DNA of 37,103 nucleotides from Streptomyces graminilatus (GTDB lineage Bacteria > Actinomycetota > Actinomycetes > Streptomycetales > Streptomycetaceae), in assembly GCF_001418565.1 (NCBI RefSeq), contig NZ_LIQQ01000083.1:1-37103 (forward strand), given 5' to 3'. Of this stretch, positions 24,460-32,227 are shown one piece after another. The notes below the pieces were generated by a model. The model saw only the letters and a list, made by a program, of their open reading frames with translations. It made no database searches and was not told where the DNA came from. Position numbers and translations under genes: made by a program. The first letter of the stretch is position 1, and each line of letters begins with the position of its first letter.

Positions 24460-25325
24460 GCAGCATGACGACCATGACGACCGGGCCCGGCACGACGTCC
24501 GTGAAGCCCCGGAAGTCGAAGGCCGGCTGGAACCTGCTGGGCCTGTTCGTCTTCCTGACGGCCGGCTTCCCGGTCTACTGGATGCTGAACACGGCGTTCA
24601 AACCGGCGAAGGACGCCATCGACCCCGACCCGAGCCTGCTCCCGACGGGCTTCACGCTCGCCAACTTCCGGCGCGCGTTGAACATCGCCGACTTCTGGGG
24701 CCCGGTCGGCCGCAGCCTGATCGTGTCCCTGACGGTGGTCGTGATCGGCGTCGTCGTGGGCATGCTGGCCGCCCTGGCGATCTCCCGCTTCGCCTTCCGT
24801 GGCCGAAAGGTCGTCATCGTCGGCATTTTGGCCGTGCAGATGGTCCCCCTGGTCGCGATGATCATCCCCGTGTTCCTGCTGCTCAACGACCTCGGCCAGT
24901 ACGACCGGCTGTCCGGCCTGGTCATCACCTACCTCACCTTCATCCTTCCGTTCACGGTGTGGACCCTGCGCGGCTTCATCGTCAACATCCCGAAGGAACT
25001 GGAGGAGGCCGCGATGGTCGACGGCTGCTCCCGCACCACCGCCTTCCTCCGCGTGGTCTTCCCCCTGCTGGCCCCCGGCCTGGTCGCCACCTCGGTCTAC
25101 GGCTTCATCCAGGCCTGGAACGAGTACTTGTACGCCCTGATGCTGCTGAGCCAGAAGAACCAGACCGCCACTGTCTGGCTCGGCAACTTCACCACCAAGC
25201 ACGGCACCGAGTACGCCCCGATGATGGCCGGCTCCACGCTGATGGCCGTGCCGATCGTCGTCCTCTTCCTCCTCGTCCAGCGCAAGATGGCCGCGGGCCT
25301 GACCGCGGGCGCCGTGAAGGGATAA
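24456..25325 (+). CDS. dasC: ABC sugar permease DasC
   Basis: A 289-residue MalG-type permease with six membrane segments and EAA loop KELEEAAMVDGCSRTTAF. ATG 24456 lies inside the dasB stop (ATGA) with GGAGAG upstream. It is followed after nine bases by dasD, so the four genes probably form one transcript. Confidence 0.94.
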   Translation: MSSMTTMTTGPGTTSVKPRKSKAGWNLLGLFVFLTAGFPVYWMLNTAFKPAKDAIDPDPSLLPTGFTLANFRRALNIADFWGPVGRSLIVSLTVVVIGVVVGMLAALAISRFAFRGRKVVIVGILAVQMVPLVAMIIPVFLLLNDLGQYDRLSGLVITYLTFILPFTVWTLRGFIVNIPKELEEAAMVDGCSRTTAFLRVVFPLLAPGLVATSVYGFIQAWNEYLYALMLLSQKNQTATVWLGNFTTKHGTEYAPMMAGSTLMAVPIVVLFLLVQRKMAAGLTAGAVKG

Positions 25326-25334
25326 CCCCACCCC

Positions 25335-26816
25335 ATGACGACACTCGCCCGCCCCGACTCACTCACCCGCGACGCGCTCACCGTTCTCCAGCCCGGCTTC
25401 ACCGGCACCACCGCCCCCGACTGGCTGCTGCGCCGCCTCGGCGAGGGCCTCGCCTCCGTGGGCCTGTTCGGCCGCAACATCGCCTCCCCGGCCCAGCTTT
25501 CCGCCCTCACCGCCCAGTTGCGTGCCGAACGCGACGACATCCTGGTCGCGATCGACGAGGAGGGCGGCGATGTCACCCGCCTTGAGGTCCGCACCGGCTC
25601 GTCCTTCCCCGGCAACCACGCCCTGGGCGCGGTCGACGACGTCGAACTGACCCGGCAGGTCGCCCACGAACTCGGCCACCGCCTCCGTGCCTGCGGGGTC
25701 AACCTCAACTGGGCCCCGTCGGCGGACGTGAACTCCAACCCCGCCAACCCCGTCATCGGCGTCCGCTCCTTCGGCGCCGACCCGGAACTGGTCGCCCGCC
25801 ACACCGCCGCCTACGTCACCGGCCTCCAGGCCGCGGGCGTCGCCGCCTGCACGAAGCACTTCCCGGGCCACGGGGACACGGCGGTCGACTCCCACCACGC
25901 CCTCCCGCGCATCGACGCGAGCCACTCGATCGTGCGGGACCGTGAACTCGCCCCCTTCCGCGCCGCGATCGCCGCCGGCACCAGGGCGGTGATGAGCGCC
26001 CACATCCTGATCCCGGCCCTGGACCCGGACCGCCCGGCCACCCTCTCCCGTCCCGTCCTCACCGACCTCCTGCGCGGCGAACTCGGCTACACCGGCCTGA
26101 TCGTCACCGACGGCATGGAGATGCGGGCCGTCGCGGACACGTACGGCATCGAACGCGGCAGCGTCCTCGCCATCGCGGCGGGCGCCGACGCCATCTGCGT
26201 GGGCGGCGGTCTCTCGGACGACGAGACGGTACGGCTCCTGCGCGACGCCCTGGTCAAGGCCGTCCACACCGGCGAACTCCCGGAAGAACGCCTGGCGGAC
26301 GCGGCGGAACGCGTCCGGGCCCTGGCCCACTGGACGGCATCGGCACCGAAGACCTCCGGTACGGCGACCCCCACGGACGTGGGCCTCACGGCGGCCCGCC
26401 GAGCCCTGGAGGCGACACACTCCGGCCCCTACGAGCCGCTCCGGCAACCCCCGTACGTGGCCGCCCTCACGCCCCTCGCCAACTTCGCCGTCGGCAACGA
26501 GACCCCCTGGGGCGTGGCGGCCGAGCTGGTACGCCTCCTGCCCGGCACCCGCACCGGCACCTTCACCGGCGAGAAGGCGGCCGAGGCGGCCCTGGCGGAG
26601 GCGGGCCCGAGCCGCATCGTCGCCGTGGTCCGGGACGAACACCGCCACCCCTGGATGTCGGCCGCCCTGAACACCCTGCTCACGGCCCGCCCGGACACGA
26701 TCATCGTGGAAATGGGCGTCCCTCAATCCCCCCGCCGAGGCCCCCTCCACCTGGCAACCCACGGCGCAGCGAGAGTCTGCGGCCAGGCGGCGGCGGAGTT
26801 CATCGCGGGACGCTAA
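25335..26816 (+). CDS. dasD: Glycoside hydrolase family 3 beta-N-acetylglucosaminidase DasD
   Basis: A 493-residue GH3 enzyme of the NagZ-like branch. It carries KHFPGHGDTAVDSHH (174-188; the Asp-Ser-His loop supplies the general acid/base His187) and nucleophile Asp259 in VTDGMEM. The domain ends near 345; about 350-493 is a second alpha/beta domain. No signal peptide is seen, so it should act in the cytoplasm, splitting imported chitobiose to GlcNAc. The stop lies inside the first bases of a strong terminator. Confidence 0.94.
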   Translation: MTTLARPDSLTRDALTVLQPGFTGTTAPDWLLRRLGEGLASVGLFGRNIASPAQLSALTAQLRAERDDILVAIDEEGGDVTRLEVRTGSSFPGNHALGAVDDVELTRQVAHELGHRLRACGVNLNWAPSADVNSNPANPVIGVRSFGADPELVARHTAAYVTGLQAAGVAACTKHFPGHGDTAVDSHHALPRIDASHSIVRDRELAPFRAAIAAGTRAVMSAHILIPALDPDRPATLSRPVLTDLLRGELGYTGLIVTDGMEMRAVADTYGIERGSVLAIAAGADAICVGGGLSDDETVRLLRDALVKAVHTGELPEERLADAAERVRALAHWTASAPKTSGTATPTDVGLTAARRALEATHSGPYEPLRQPPYVAALTPLANFAVGNETPWGVAAELVRLLPGTRTGTFTGEKAAEAALAEAGPSRIVAVVRDEHRHPWMSAALNTLLTARPDTIIVEMGVPQSPRRGPLHLATHGAARVCGQAAAEFIAGR

Positions 26817-26860
26817 ATGGAGCCGGTCCCCCCTCGAAAGAGGGGGGACCGGCTCCATTT
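26815..26860. terminator. Bidirectional terminator, perfect 21-base stem with GAAA loop
   Basis: Arms of 21 bases each, exactly complementary, enclose GAAA. The hairpin starts at the second base of the dasD stop codon. AAAT/ATTT ends give a T-rich tail on both strands, so it suits the convergent dasD and nagB transcripts. Confidence 0.92.
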
Positions 26861-26912
26861 AGGGGCGCGGGGAACTGCGCGACAAGCCACAGCGGACTGG
26901 CACGCACCCCAC
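26861..26912. repeat. Dispersed intergenic repeat, inverted copy
   Basis: Bases 26861-26890 are the exact reverse complement of 10267-10296. It sits directly against the dasD terminator. It is one of the common Streptomyces intergenic elements. Confidence 0.75.
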
Positions 26913-26940
26913 AACAGAACCCGGCAGACGAGTGGCTCCC

Positions 26941-27726
26941 TTAAATCCCCTGCCACTCAGGCTTATTGACAAAGGTGTGCCGAAAATAGTCCGCAAGCTT
27001 CAGCTTGGAAGCCGCCCCCTCATCAACAACAACCGTCGCATGCGCATGCAACTGAAGCGCCGACGCCGGGCACACCGCGGCAAGCGCCCCCTCCACAGTC
27101 GCCGCCACGGCATCAGCCTTCCCCTCGCCCGTGGCGAGCAGCACCACATGCCGAGCCTCAAGAATCGTGCCGATACCCTGCGTGATCACGTGATGCGGCA
27201 CCTGCCCGATGTCCCCGCCGAAGAACCGGGCGTTGTCGATCCGCGTCTGCTCGGTCAACGTCTTGATCCGCGTCCGCGAGCGCAGCGACGAACACGGTTC
27301 GTTGAACCCGATGTGCCCGTCGGTCCCGATCCCCAGCAACTGGAGGTCGACCCCGCCGGCCTCGGCCAGCGCCCTGTCGTACGCCTCGCACGCCCCCCGT
27401 ACGTCCTCGGCGGTCCCGTCGGGCCCCATGAAGGCGTCCATCCCGATGCCGAGCGGCTCCAGCACCTCGCGCCGCAGCACCGAACGGTACGACTCCGGAT
27501 GCTCGGCCGGCAGCCCCACGTACTCGTCGAGCTGGGCTATTCGCGCCCGGGACATGTCCACCGCACCGGAACGCACCTGGGCCGCGAGCGCCTGGTAGAC
27601 CGGCAGCGGGGTGGAGCCGGTGGCAACGCCCAGCAGGGCGGTCGGCTTGCGCCGGAGCAATTGAGCCATGGCCCCGGCGATGAGCTCGCCACCTGCCTTG
27701 GCGTCCGGAACGATGACAACTTCCAC
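26941..27726 (-). CDS. nagB: Glucosamine-6-phosphate deaminase NagB
   Basis: A 261-residue enzyme converting glucosamine-6-phosphate to fructose-6-phosphate and ammonia. Motifs: GVATGSTPLPVYQAL (phosphate loop), QLDEYVGL (catalytic Asp), GIGTDGHIGFNEP. It completes the pathway for chitin-derived sugar and lowers the DasR effector glucosamine-6-phosphate. GTG 27726 is the start. A dre lies 55 bases upstream, next to tandem repeats. Confidence 0.95.
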   Translation of the reverse strand: MEVVIVPDAKAGGELIAGAMAQLLRRKPTALLGVATGSTPLPVYQALAAQVRSGAVDMSRARIAQLDEYVGLPAEHPESYRSVLRREVLEPLGIGMDAFMGPDGTAEDVRGACEAYDRALAEAGGVDLQLLGIGTDGHIGFNEPCSSLRSRTRIKTLTEQTRIDNARFFGGDIGQVPHHVITQGIGTILEARHVVLLATGEGKADAVAATVEGALAAVCPASALQLHAHATVVVDEGAASKLKLADYFRHTFVNKPEWQGI

Positions 27727-27750
27727 GCTGGGCCTGCCGTTCTGGAGAGA

Positions 27751-27789
27751 GCCGTGTGGTTCAGCCGTGTGGTTCAGCTATGTGGTTTA
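27751..27789. repeat. Three tandem 13-base units in the nagB leader
   Basis: GCCGTGTGGTTCA occurs at 27751-27763 and 27764-27776; GCTATGTGGTTTA follows at 27777-27789. The third unit forms the left part of the dre, so the earlier units repeat its TGTGGTT half. Confidence 0.85.
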
Positions 27790-27796
27790 GACCAAT
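27781..27796. promoter_or_regulatory. DasR operator (dre) of nagB
   Basis: TGTGGTTTAGACCAAT contains TGGT-TTAG-ACCA, matching the dre core. It lies upstream of nagB, consistent with known DasR control of nagB. Confidence 0.82.
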
Positions 27797-27890
27797 CTAA
27801 CAGACCGGGATTACGGCGGAAATTGGCCTGGCGAACCACCCCCGCACAGGATCCATCAGAGCTAGGCTGCAACCAACGCATGGACACGAC

Positions 27891-27908
27891 TTGTGGTCTA
27901 GTCCACAA
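27891..27908. promoter_or_regulatory. Second dre between nagB and the sensor kinase
   Basis: TTGTGGTCTAGTCCACAA is nearly a perfect palindrome and matches the dre core TGGTCTAG-CCA. It is about 165 bases from the nagB start and 335 from the kinase start, so it could serve either gene. Two perfect 11-base direct repeats (CAAGAGAGACA, 27923-27944) follow. The rest of 27945-28242 shows no convincing gene. Confidence 0.75.
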
Positions 27909-28242
27909 TGCGTAGAGAGAGCCAAGAGAGACACAAGAGAGACATACGACCAGAGCCTCCGTCTTCCCCGCACAGGAAGGCGGATCGAGGAACCGGGGCT
28001 CTCTGCCCTGACTGCGCCGGCTCCTCATCCATCGGCCGTCCGGGACCGCACACCCCGTGGCCGTTGCTGCTCCGGGCTGCGGTGCCGGGAGGGCTGAGGG
28101 TCCCTCTCAGGCGCCGCGGCCCGCGGGTGTTTCCGGGGCCGCCCGGGCACCTGCCACCCCCGGCCGCCTGCCGCCCCCGGCCACCCTTTCCACCGCCTTT
28201 CGCCCCTTTCCGCGACCGCCCCGCCAGCCGCGGTTTCCGGCC

Positions 28243-29748
28243 ATGTCCGAACCGGCGGGTACGCTCGCACACGTGCCCTCCATGAACGAACTCGTACGCC
28301 AGCACACCGCGCTCAGCGACTCCGACCTGGAGTGGCTCCACCTGCTGGTGTCGGAGTGGCAGCTGCTCTCCGACCTTTCCTTCGCCGACCTCGTCCTGTG
28401 GGTCCCCACACGCGACGGCGCCCGCTATGTCTCGGTCGCCCAGATGCGGCCCAACACGGGCCCGACCTCGTACCAGGACGACATGGTCGGCCACCTCGTC
28501 CCCCGTGGCCGACGCCCCCTGCTGGACGCCGCCCTGGACGAGGGCCGGATCGTGCGCGAGGGCGACCCGGAATGGCGTGAAGAGGTCCCTGTCCGCGTCG
28601 AGTCGATCCCCGTGCGCCGGGAAGGGCGCGTCCTCGGGGTCATCGCCCGCAACACCAACCTCCTCACCGTCCGGACCCCGAGCCGCCTGGAGCTGACGTA
28701 TCTCCAGAGCGCCTCCGACCTGGCCCAGATGATCGCCGCCGGATCGTTCCCCTTCTCCAACCAGGTCGTCGACATGGACGCCTCGCCGCGCGTCGGCGAC
28801 GGACTGATCAGGCTCGACGCCGACGGCATCGTCCAGTACGCCTCACCGAACGCGCTGTCCGCGTACCACCGCCTCGGCCTCGCCTCCGACCTCGTGGGCC
28901 AGCACCTCGGTGTGACCACGGCCGAACTCGCCCCGACCCGGGGGCCGGTGGACGAGGCGCTCTCCAAGGTCGCCAGCGGCTGGGCGCCCCGCGAGTTCGA
29001 GATCGAGTCCGCCGACGGGGTCATCCAGTTCCGGGCCATTCCCCTCAAGCCGAAGGGCACCCGCATCGGTTCGCTCGTCCTGCTCCGGGACGTCACCGAA
29101 CTGCGTCGCCGCGAGCGTGAGTTGATCACCAAGGACGCGACCATCCGGGAGATCCACCACCGCGTCAAGAACAACCTCCAGACGGTCGCCGCCCTGTTGC
29201 GCCTCCAGGCCCGGCGCATCGAGTCGGAACGCGGGCGCGAGGCCCTGGAGGAGGCCGTACGGCGGGTCGGGTCCATCGCGATCGTCCACGAGACGCTCTC
29301 CCAGAACCTGGACGAACGCGTGGAGTTCGACGAGATCGCCGACCGGGTGCTCGCGATGGTCTCCGAGATCTCGCCGGGCACGGTCACCGGCCGGCGCAGC
29401 GGGCGCTTCGGCATTCTGGACGCCGAGGTCGCGACCCCGCTGTCCATGGTGCTGACCGAGATCCTGCAGAACGCCCTGGAACACGGCTTCGGACCGGGTG
29501 ACACCGGCTCGGTCGAGGTCTCGGCGGTCCGTGGCGGCACGAGCAGGGAGGCCCGCCTCCTCGTCACCGTCCAGGACGACGGCGTGGGCCTGCCCGAGGG
29601 GTTCGACCCGCACCGCTCCGGCAACCTCGGCCTCCAGATCGTACGGACGCTGGTGGAGGGGGAGTTGGGCGGCACGTTCGACATGGTGCCCGCGCCCGAG
29701 AAGGGCACGCAGGTGATCCTCGACATCCCGGTGCGCGCGAGCAAGTAG
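28243..29748 (+). CDS. pdtaS: PdtaS-like soluble sensor histidine kinase (GAF-PAS-HisKA_2)
   Basis: A soluble kinase of 501 residues if ATG 28243 is used; GTG 28273 or ATG 28282 are equally possible, and no start has a strong ribosome site. Order: GAF-like sensor (about 15-160, FADLVLWVPTRDGARYVSV), PAS domain (about 180-290, GLIRLDADGIVQYASPNAL), HisKA_2 phosphoacceptor (REIHHRVKNNLQTVAALLRLQ), HATPase (TEILQNALEHGF, DDGVGLPEGF, GNLGLQIVRTLV). It lacks membrane segments. The mycobacterial orthologue PdtaS signals to the RNA-binding antiterminator PdtaR; no such partner is in the window. It is convergent with wblE. Confidence 0.88.
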   Translation: MSEPAGTLAHVPSMNELVRQHTALSDSDLEWLHLLVSEWQLLSDLSFADLVLWVPTRDGARYVSVAQMRPNTGPTSYQDDMVGHLVPRGRRPLLDAALDEGRIVREGDPEWREEVPVRVESIPVRREGRVLGVIARNTNLLTVRTPSRLELTYLQSASDLAQMIAAGSFPFSNQVVDMDASPRVGDGLIRLDADGIVQYASPNALSAYHRLGLASDLVGQHLGVTTAELAPTRGPVDEALSKVASGWAPREFEIESADGVIQFRAIPLKPKGTRIGSLVLLRDVTELRRRERELITKDATIREIHHRVKNNLQTVAALLRLQARRIESERGREALEEAVRRVGSIAIVHETLSQNLDERVEFDEIADRVLAMVSEISPGTVTGRRSGRFGILDAEVATPLSMVLTEILQNALEHGFGPGDTGSVEVSAVRGGTSREARLLVTVQDDGVGLPEGFDPHRSGNLGLQIVRTLVEGELGGTFDMVPAPEKGTQVILDIPVRASK

Positions 29749-29813
29749 CCCGCGCCCGCCTGCCCCGGCGCGGTGGCGGGCCTGGGCGCGGCGGAAGGCC
29801 CCGGACACAGCGA

Positions 29814-29846
29814 TGAGCCCCGGACCATGGGATGGTCCGGGGCTCA
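29814..29846. terminator. Terminator between pdtaS and wblE
   Basis: A 15-base perfect stem (TGAGCCCCGGACCAT / ATGGTCCGGGGCTCA) with loop GGG. It lies between convergent genes and can serve both. Nothing else is seen in 29749-29954. Confidence 0.85.
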
Positions 29847-29954
29847 GATGCTTGTTGTCATGCGCATCGGGATCACTGCGCGCTGCGGCTCGGGGGCGGG
29901 AGATGCGTACTCGCTGTACGCGCCGCCAAGCTCAGGCTGTTACGGGGTGGGTTG

Positions 29955-30212
29955 TCAGGCGGTTGCCTGGCGGGCCCGGTTGCGGGCGGCGCGACGCTTC
30001 ATGGCACGGCGCTCGTCCTCGCTGAGACCACCCCAGACGCCGGAGTCCTGGCCGGACTCAAGCGCCCACTGCAGACACTGCTCCATGACGGGGCAGCGAC
30101 GGCAGACGGCCTTGGCTTCCTCGATCTGCAGCAGCGCAGGACCGGTGTTGCCGATGGGGAAGAAGAGCTCGGGGTCTTCCTCGCGGCAAACGGCGTTGTG
30201 ACGCCAGTCCAT
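29955..30212 (-). CDS. wblE: WhiB-like iron-sulfur protein WblE (WhiB1 orthologue)
   Basis: An 85-residue Wbl protein. Four cysteines for a [4Fe-4S] cluster (Cys9, Cys37, Cys40, Cys46), the GVWGG turn (58-62) and a basic C-terminus (RRAMKRRAARNRARQ). WhiB1-type proteins bind the principal sigma factor and respond to nitric oxide. ATG 30212 has AAGGAGAGG upstream. A CRP-like site and a -10-like TAATAC precede it. Confidence 0.96.
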   Translation of the reverse strand: MDWRHNAVCREEDPELFFPIGNTGPALLQIEEAKAVCRRCPVMEQCLQWALESGQDSGVWGGLSEDERRAMKRRAARNRARQATA

Positions 30213-30230
30213 GGCTGCTACCTCTCCTTG

Positions 30231-30271
30231 GTATTACATGCACGTTGCTTGTGAATGTGAACGCTTTCACG
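30231..30271 (-). promoter_or_regulatory. wblE: wblE promoter region with CRP-like operator
   Basis: TGTGAACGCTTTCACG (30256-30271) matches TGTGA-N6-TCACA with one mismatch. TAATAC on the minus strand (30236-30231) is a plausible -10. The operator centre would lie about 40 bases before the start, a class II position. The rest of 30272-30528 shows no gene, only an 8-base A tract (minus strand) at 30430-30437. Confidence 0.5.
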
Positions 30272-30528
30272 AATCCCTCAACAAGTGAAGGGCCGATCAT
30301 CAGACGGACTGATGTGGTCCTTTGGAGTGAGGGGTTCTGGCTCTCTGTGGTGGCCGGTGTTGCGGGCCGTCCCGAGCGCCACGTAGAGACTCGCAAACCT
30401 CAGCGGCGGATACAACCCCTACCGGAAAGTTTTTTTTGATTCCTCGGTGTCGGCTCAGTCACAGCCGTACTTCCATGGGGTGGACCCTGGCCTAAACGTT
30501 CGAGTGGAAGGACTTTAGCCCGTTCCGC

Positions 30529-31497
30529 TCACACAATCACACGCAGTGCACGGCGTACGCCTGTGAACGTCACGCTCGTTCGCAGTCCCAGGTGGTCGCC
30601 GTCCATCTGGAGGGGCAGAGGGACCTTCGAATGCAAGGTGAAGTCCGTCAGGTCGTGCAGGGAGGTGGCATGCCTGCCATGGGGTCCCCGCTCGGGGGAC
30701 GAAGTGAGCAACTGCATGCCATATCGGGCAACCGCGGCCGTCGACATACGGCTGAGAGCGACTACGTCGAGCCCGGTATCGAACGAGGCCTTAGGCGACG
30801 CGTACACCGGACGATTGCCCAGATACGTCCAGGGGGACGTGTTGCAGACTATGGACAGCACGAGATCCATAACCGGGTCGGCGCCCGGTTGTTCAAGGGT
30901 GATCGTGCCTTGCCGTCGGTTCGCCTCTCCAAGGAATTGGCGCACGACCTGACGCAAGTAAAGAGAGTGTGTGGATTTACGGCCGCGTTCCCGCTGTTGT
31001 TCCACCCGGCCGATCACACCGGCGTCGAATCCCAGGCCGGCACAGAAAGTGAACCAGCGTTCCGGCACCGACTCGTCCACGGTCCCCGGTGTGCCCTTCG
31101 CGACACCGAGGCCCACTGTGCGCTCCCGGTTCTCGCGCAGCGCGTCCAGGAGGGCGCCGGTGGCCTCCACGGCGTCGTTGGGCAGGCCGAGGGCGCGGGC
31201 GAACACGTTCGTGGAGCCGCCGGGGACCACGGCGAGACGGGGCAGCCGGTCCGGATCCGGGCCGTTGTGCAGCAGGCCGTTCACGACCTCGTTGACCGTC
31301 CCGTCGCCACCGAGGGCGACGACCAGCTCGATGTCCTCGCTGTCGGCGGCCTGCCGGCCGAGGTCGCGCGCGTGACCCCGGTACTCGGTGGTGACCGCCT
31401 CGAGCTTCATCTCGCTCGCGAGGGCGTGGGTCAGCACATCGCGCGTACGTGCGCTTGTGGTGGTAGCCGCCGGATTGACCACGAGAAGTGCACGCAT
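30529..31497 (-). CDS. Diacylglycerol/lipid kinase family protein
   Basis: A 322-residue DAGK-catalytic protein. The nucleotide loop is VVALGGDGTVNEVVNGLL (about 60-77), followed by PGGSTNVFARALGLP. The second domain includes CAGLGFDAGVIGRVE and PLPLQMDGDHLG. Members phosphorylate diacylglycerol or related lipids using ATP. ATG 31497 is chosen; the longer frame upstream reads through an intergenic repeat. Substrate is not determined. Confidence 0.9.
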   Translation of the reverse strand: MRALLVVNPAATTTSARTRDVLTHALASEMKLEAVTTEYRGHARDLGRQAADSEDIELVVALGGDGTVNEVVNGLLHNGPDPDRLPRLAVVPGGSTNVFARALGLPNDAVEATGALLDALRENRERTVGLGVAKGTPGTVDESVPERWFTFCAGLGFDAGVIGRVEQQRERGRKSTHSLYLRQVVRQFLGEANRRQGTITLEQPGADPVMDLVLSIVCNTSPWTYLGNRPVYASPKASFDTGLDVVALSRMSTAAVARYGMQLLTSSPERGPHGRHATSLHDLTDFTLHSKVPLPLQMDGDHLGLRTSVTFTGVRRALRVIV

Positions 31498-31580
31498 GCG
31501 AAGCAGGGTACCTACTGGGTGGTACTCGTCCCAGGGCAGGTTAGGGATCAGTAAGAAGCGGGGGCGCGCACCGGGCCCGA

Positions 31581-31650
31581 TCAGGGGCGCGGGGCTGTGT
31601 CCATATGCGGCTCCGCCGCGTGGGCGCGGCCGGCTCCACCGGCCCGCAGA
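31581..31650. repeat. Dispersed intergenic repeat, second copy of the 18741-18810 element
   Basis: Core 31606-31628 equals 18761-18783; flanks GGGGCTGT before and CACCGG-CCCGCAG after also match. It lies between the divergent lipid kinase and small membrane protein genes. Confidence 0.7.
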
Positions 31651-31729
31651 CAGGAATCCGGCGGAGAGCGGCAGGGAACCGCACCGCACACCCCTCGGAG
31701 CGCCACAGGCCCAGGGCTACCCTTTGGGA

Positions 31730-32191
31730 GTGAGAGCTGAGCAGACCCCCGCCCCTGAAAACCCCGCCTCCGCGAGCCCCGACCCGGCGGGGCCACGCCC
31801 TCCGAGGCTCACCGCCGCGGCGGTGCTCGCCGCCCTGGAGGGGCTCGCACTGGTGGTCGGCGGGGCCTTCATCCTCGTACTGGGGCTGACCGGGGATCCG
31901 GACGACCGGGGGCAGGCCGTCACCGGCGGTGTCACCCTCATCGTGCTCGCGCTGCTGCCACTGCTCGCCGCGCGCGGGCTGCTGGCGCGACGGAGCTGGA
32001 GCCGGGGGCCGGCCGTCATCACGCAGATCATGGCGCTGCCCGTCGCCTACAACCTGCTCCAGGCCGACAGCGCGGCCATCCCGGGCGGCATCGCGCTGGG
32101 GGCCGTGGCCGTCACCGCGCTGGTGCTGCTGATCAACCAGAAGACCACCCGGGCCCTCGGGATCCGGGGGCCCGGCGGCGAGCAGGACTAG
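31730..32191 (+). CDS. Small four-span membrane protein
   Basis: A 153-residue protein, function unknown. A Pro/Ala-rich cytoplasmic head (about 1-28) is followed by four hydrophobic segments (about 30-52, 62-83, 92-108, 117-136). GTG 31730 is chosen. TACCCT at 31718-31723 is a plausible -10 whose start would fall on or near this GTG, so the mRNA may be leaderless. The gene is convergent with sigH, 36 bases apart. A short hairpin (AGCCC-CGGA-GGGCT, 32210-32223) lies between. Confidence 0.75.
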   Translation: MRAEQTPAPENPASASPDPAGPRPPRLTAAAVLAALEGLALVVGGAFILVLGLTGDPDDRGQAVTGGVTLIVLALLPLLAARGLLARRSWSRGPAVITQIMALPVAYNLLQADSAAIPGGIALGAVAVTALVLLINQKTTRALGIRGPGGEQD

Positions 32192-32227
32192 CCGGGAGCG
32201 GTCGGGAGCAGCCCCGGAGGGCTACTC

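Noticed and set aside
28057..28242. N-terminal extension of the PdtaS-like kinase from 28057
   Set aside because: The extra residues are Pro/Ala/Arg-rich and unlike the family; later starts fit the domain border better.
27908..28285. 125-codon open frame between nagB and pdtaS
   Set aside because: Pro/Arg-rich, no ribosome site and partly overlapping the kinase start; judged non-coding.
30430..30461. GGAAT on the minus strand upstream of wblE as a sigma-R promoter
   Set aside because: The next GTT is 22 bases away, outside the 18-19 base spacing of sigma-R promoters.
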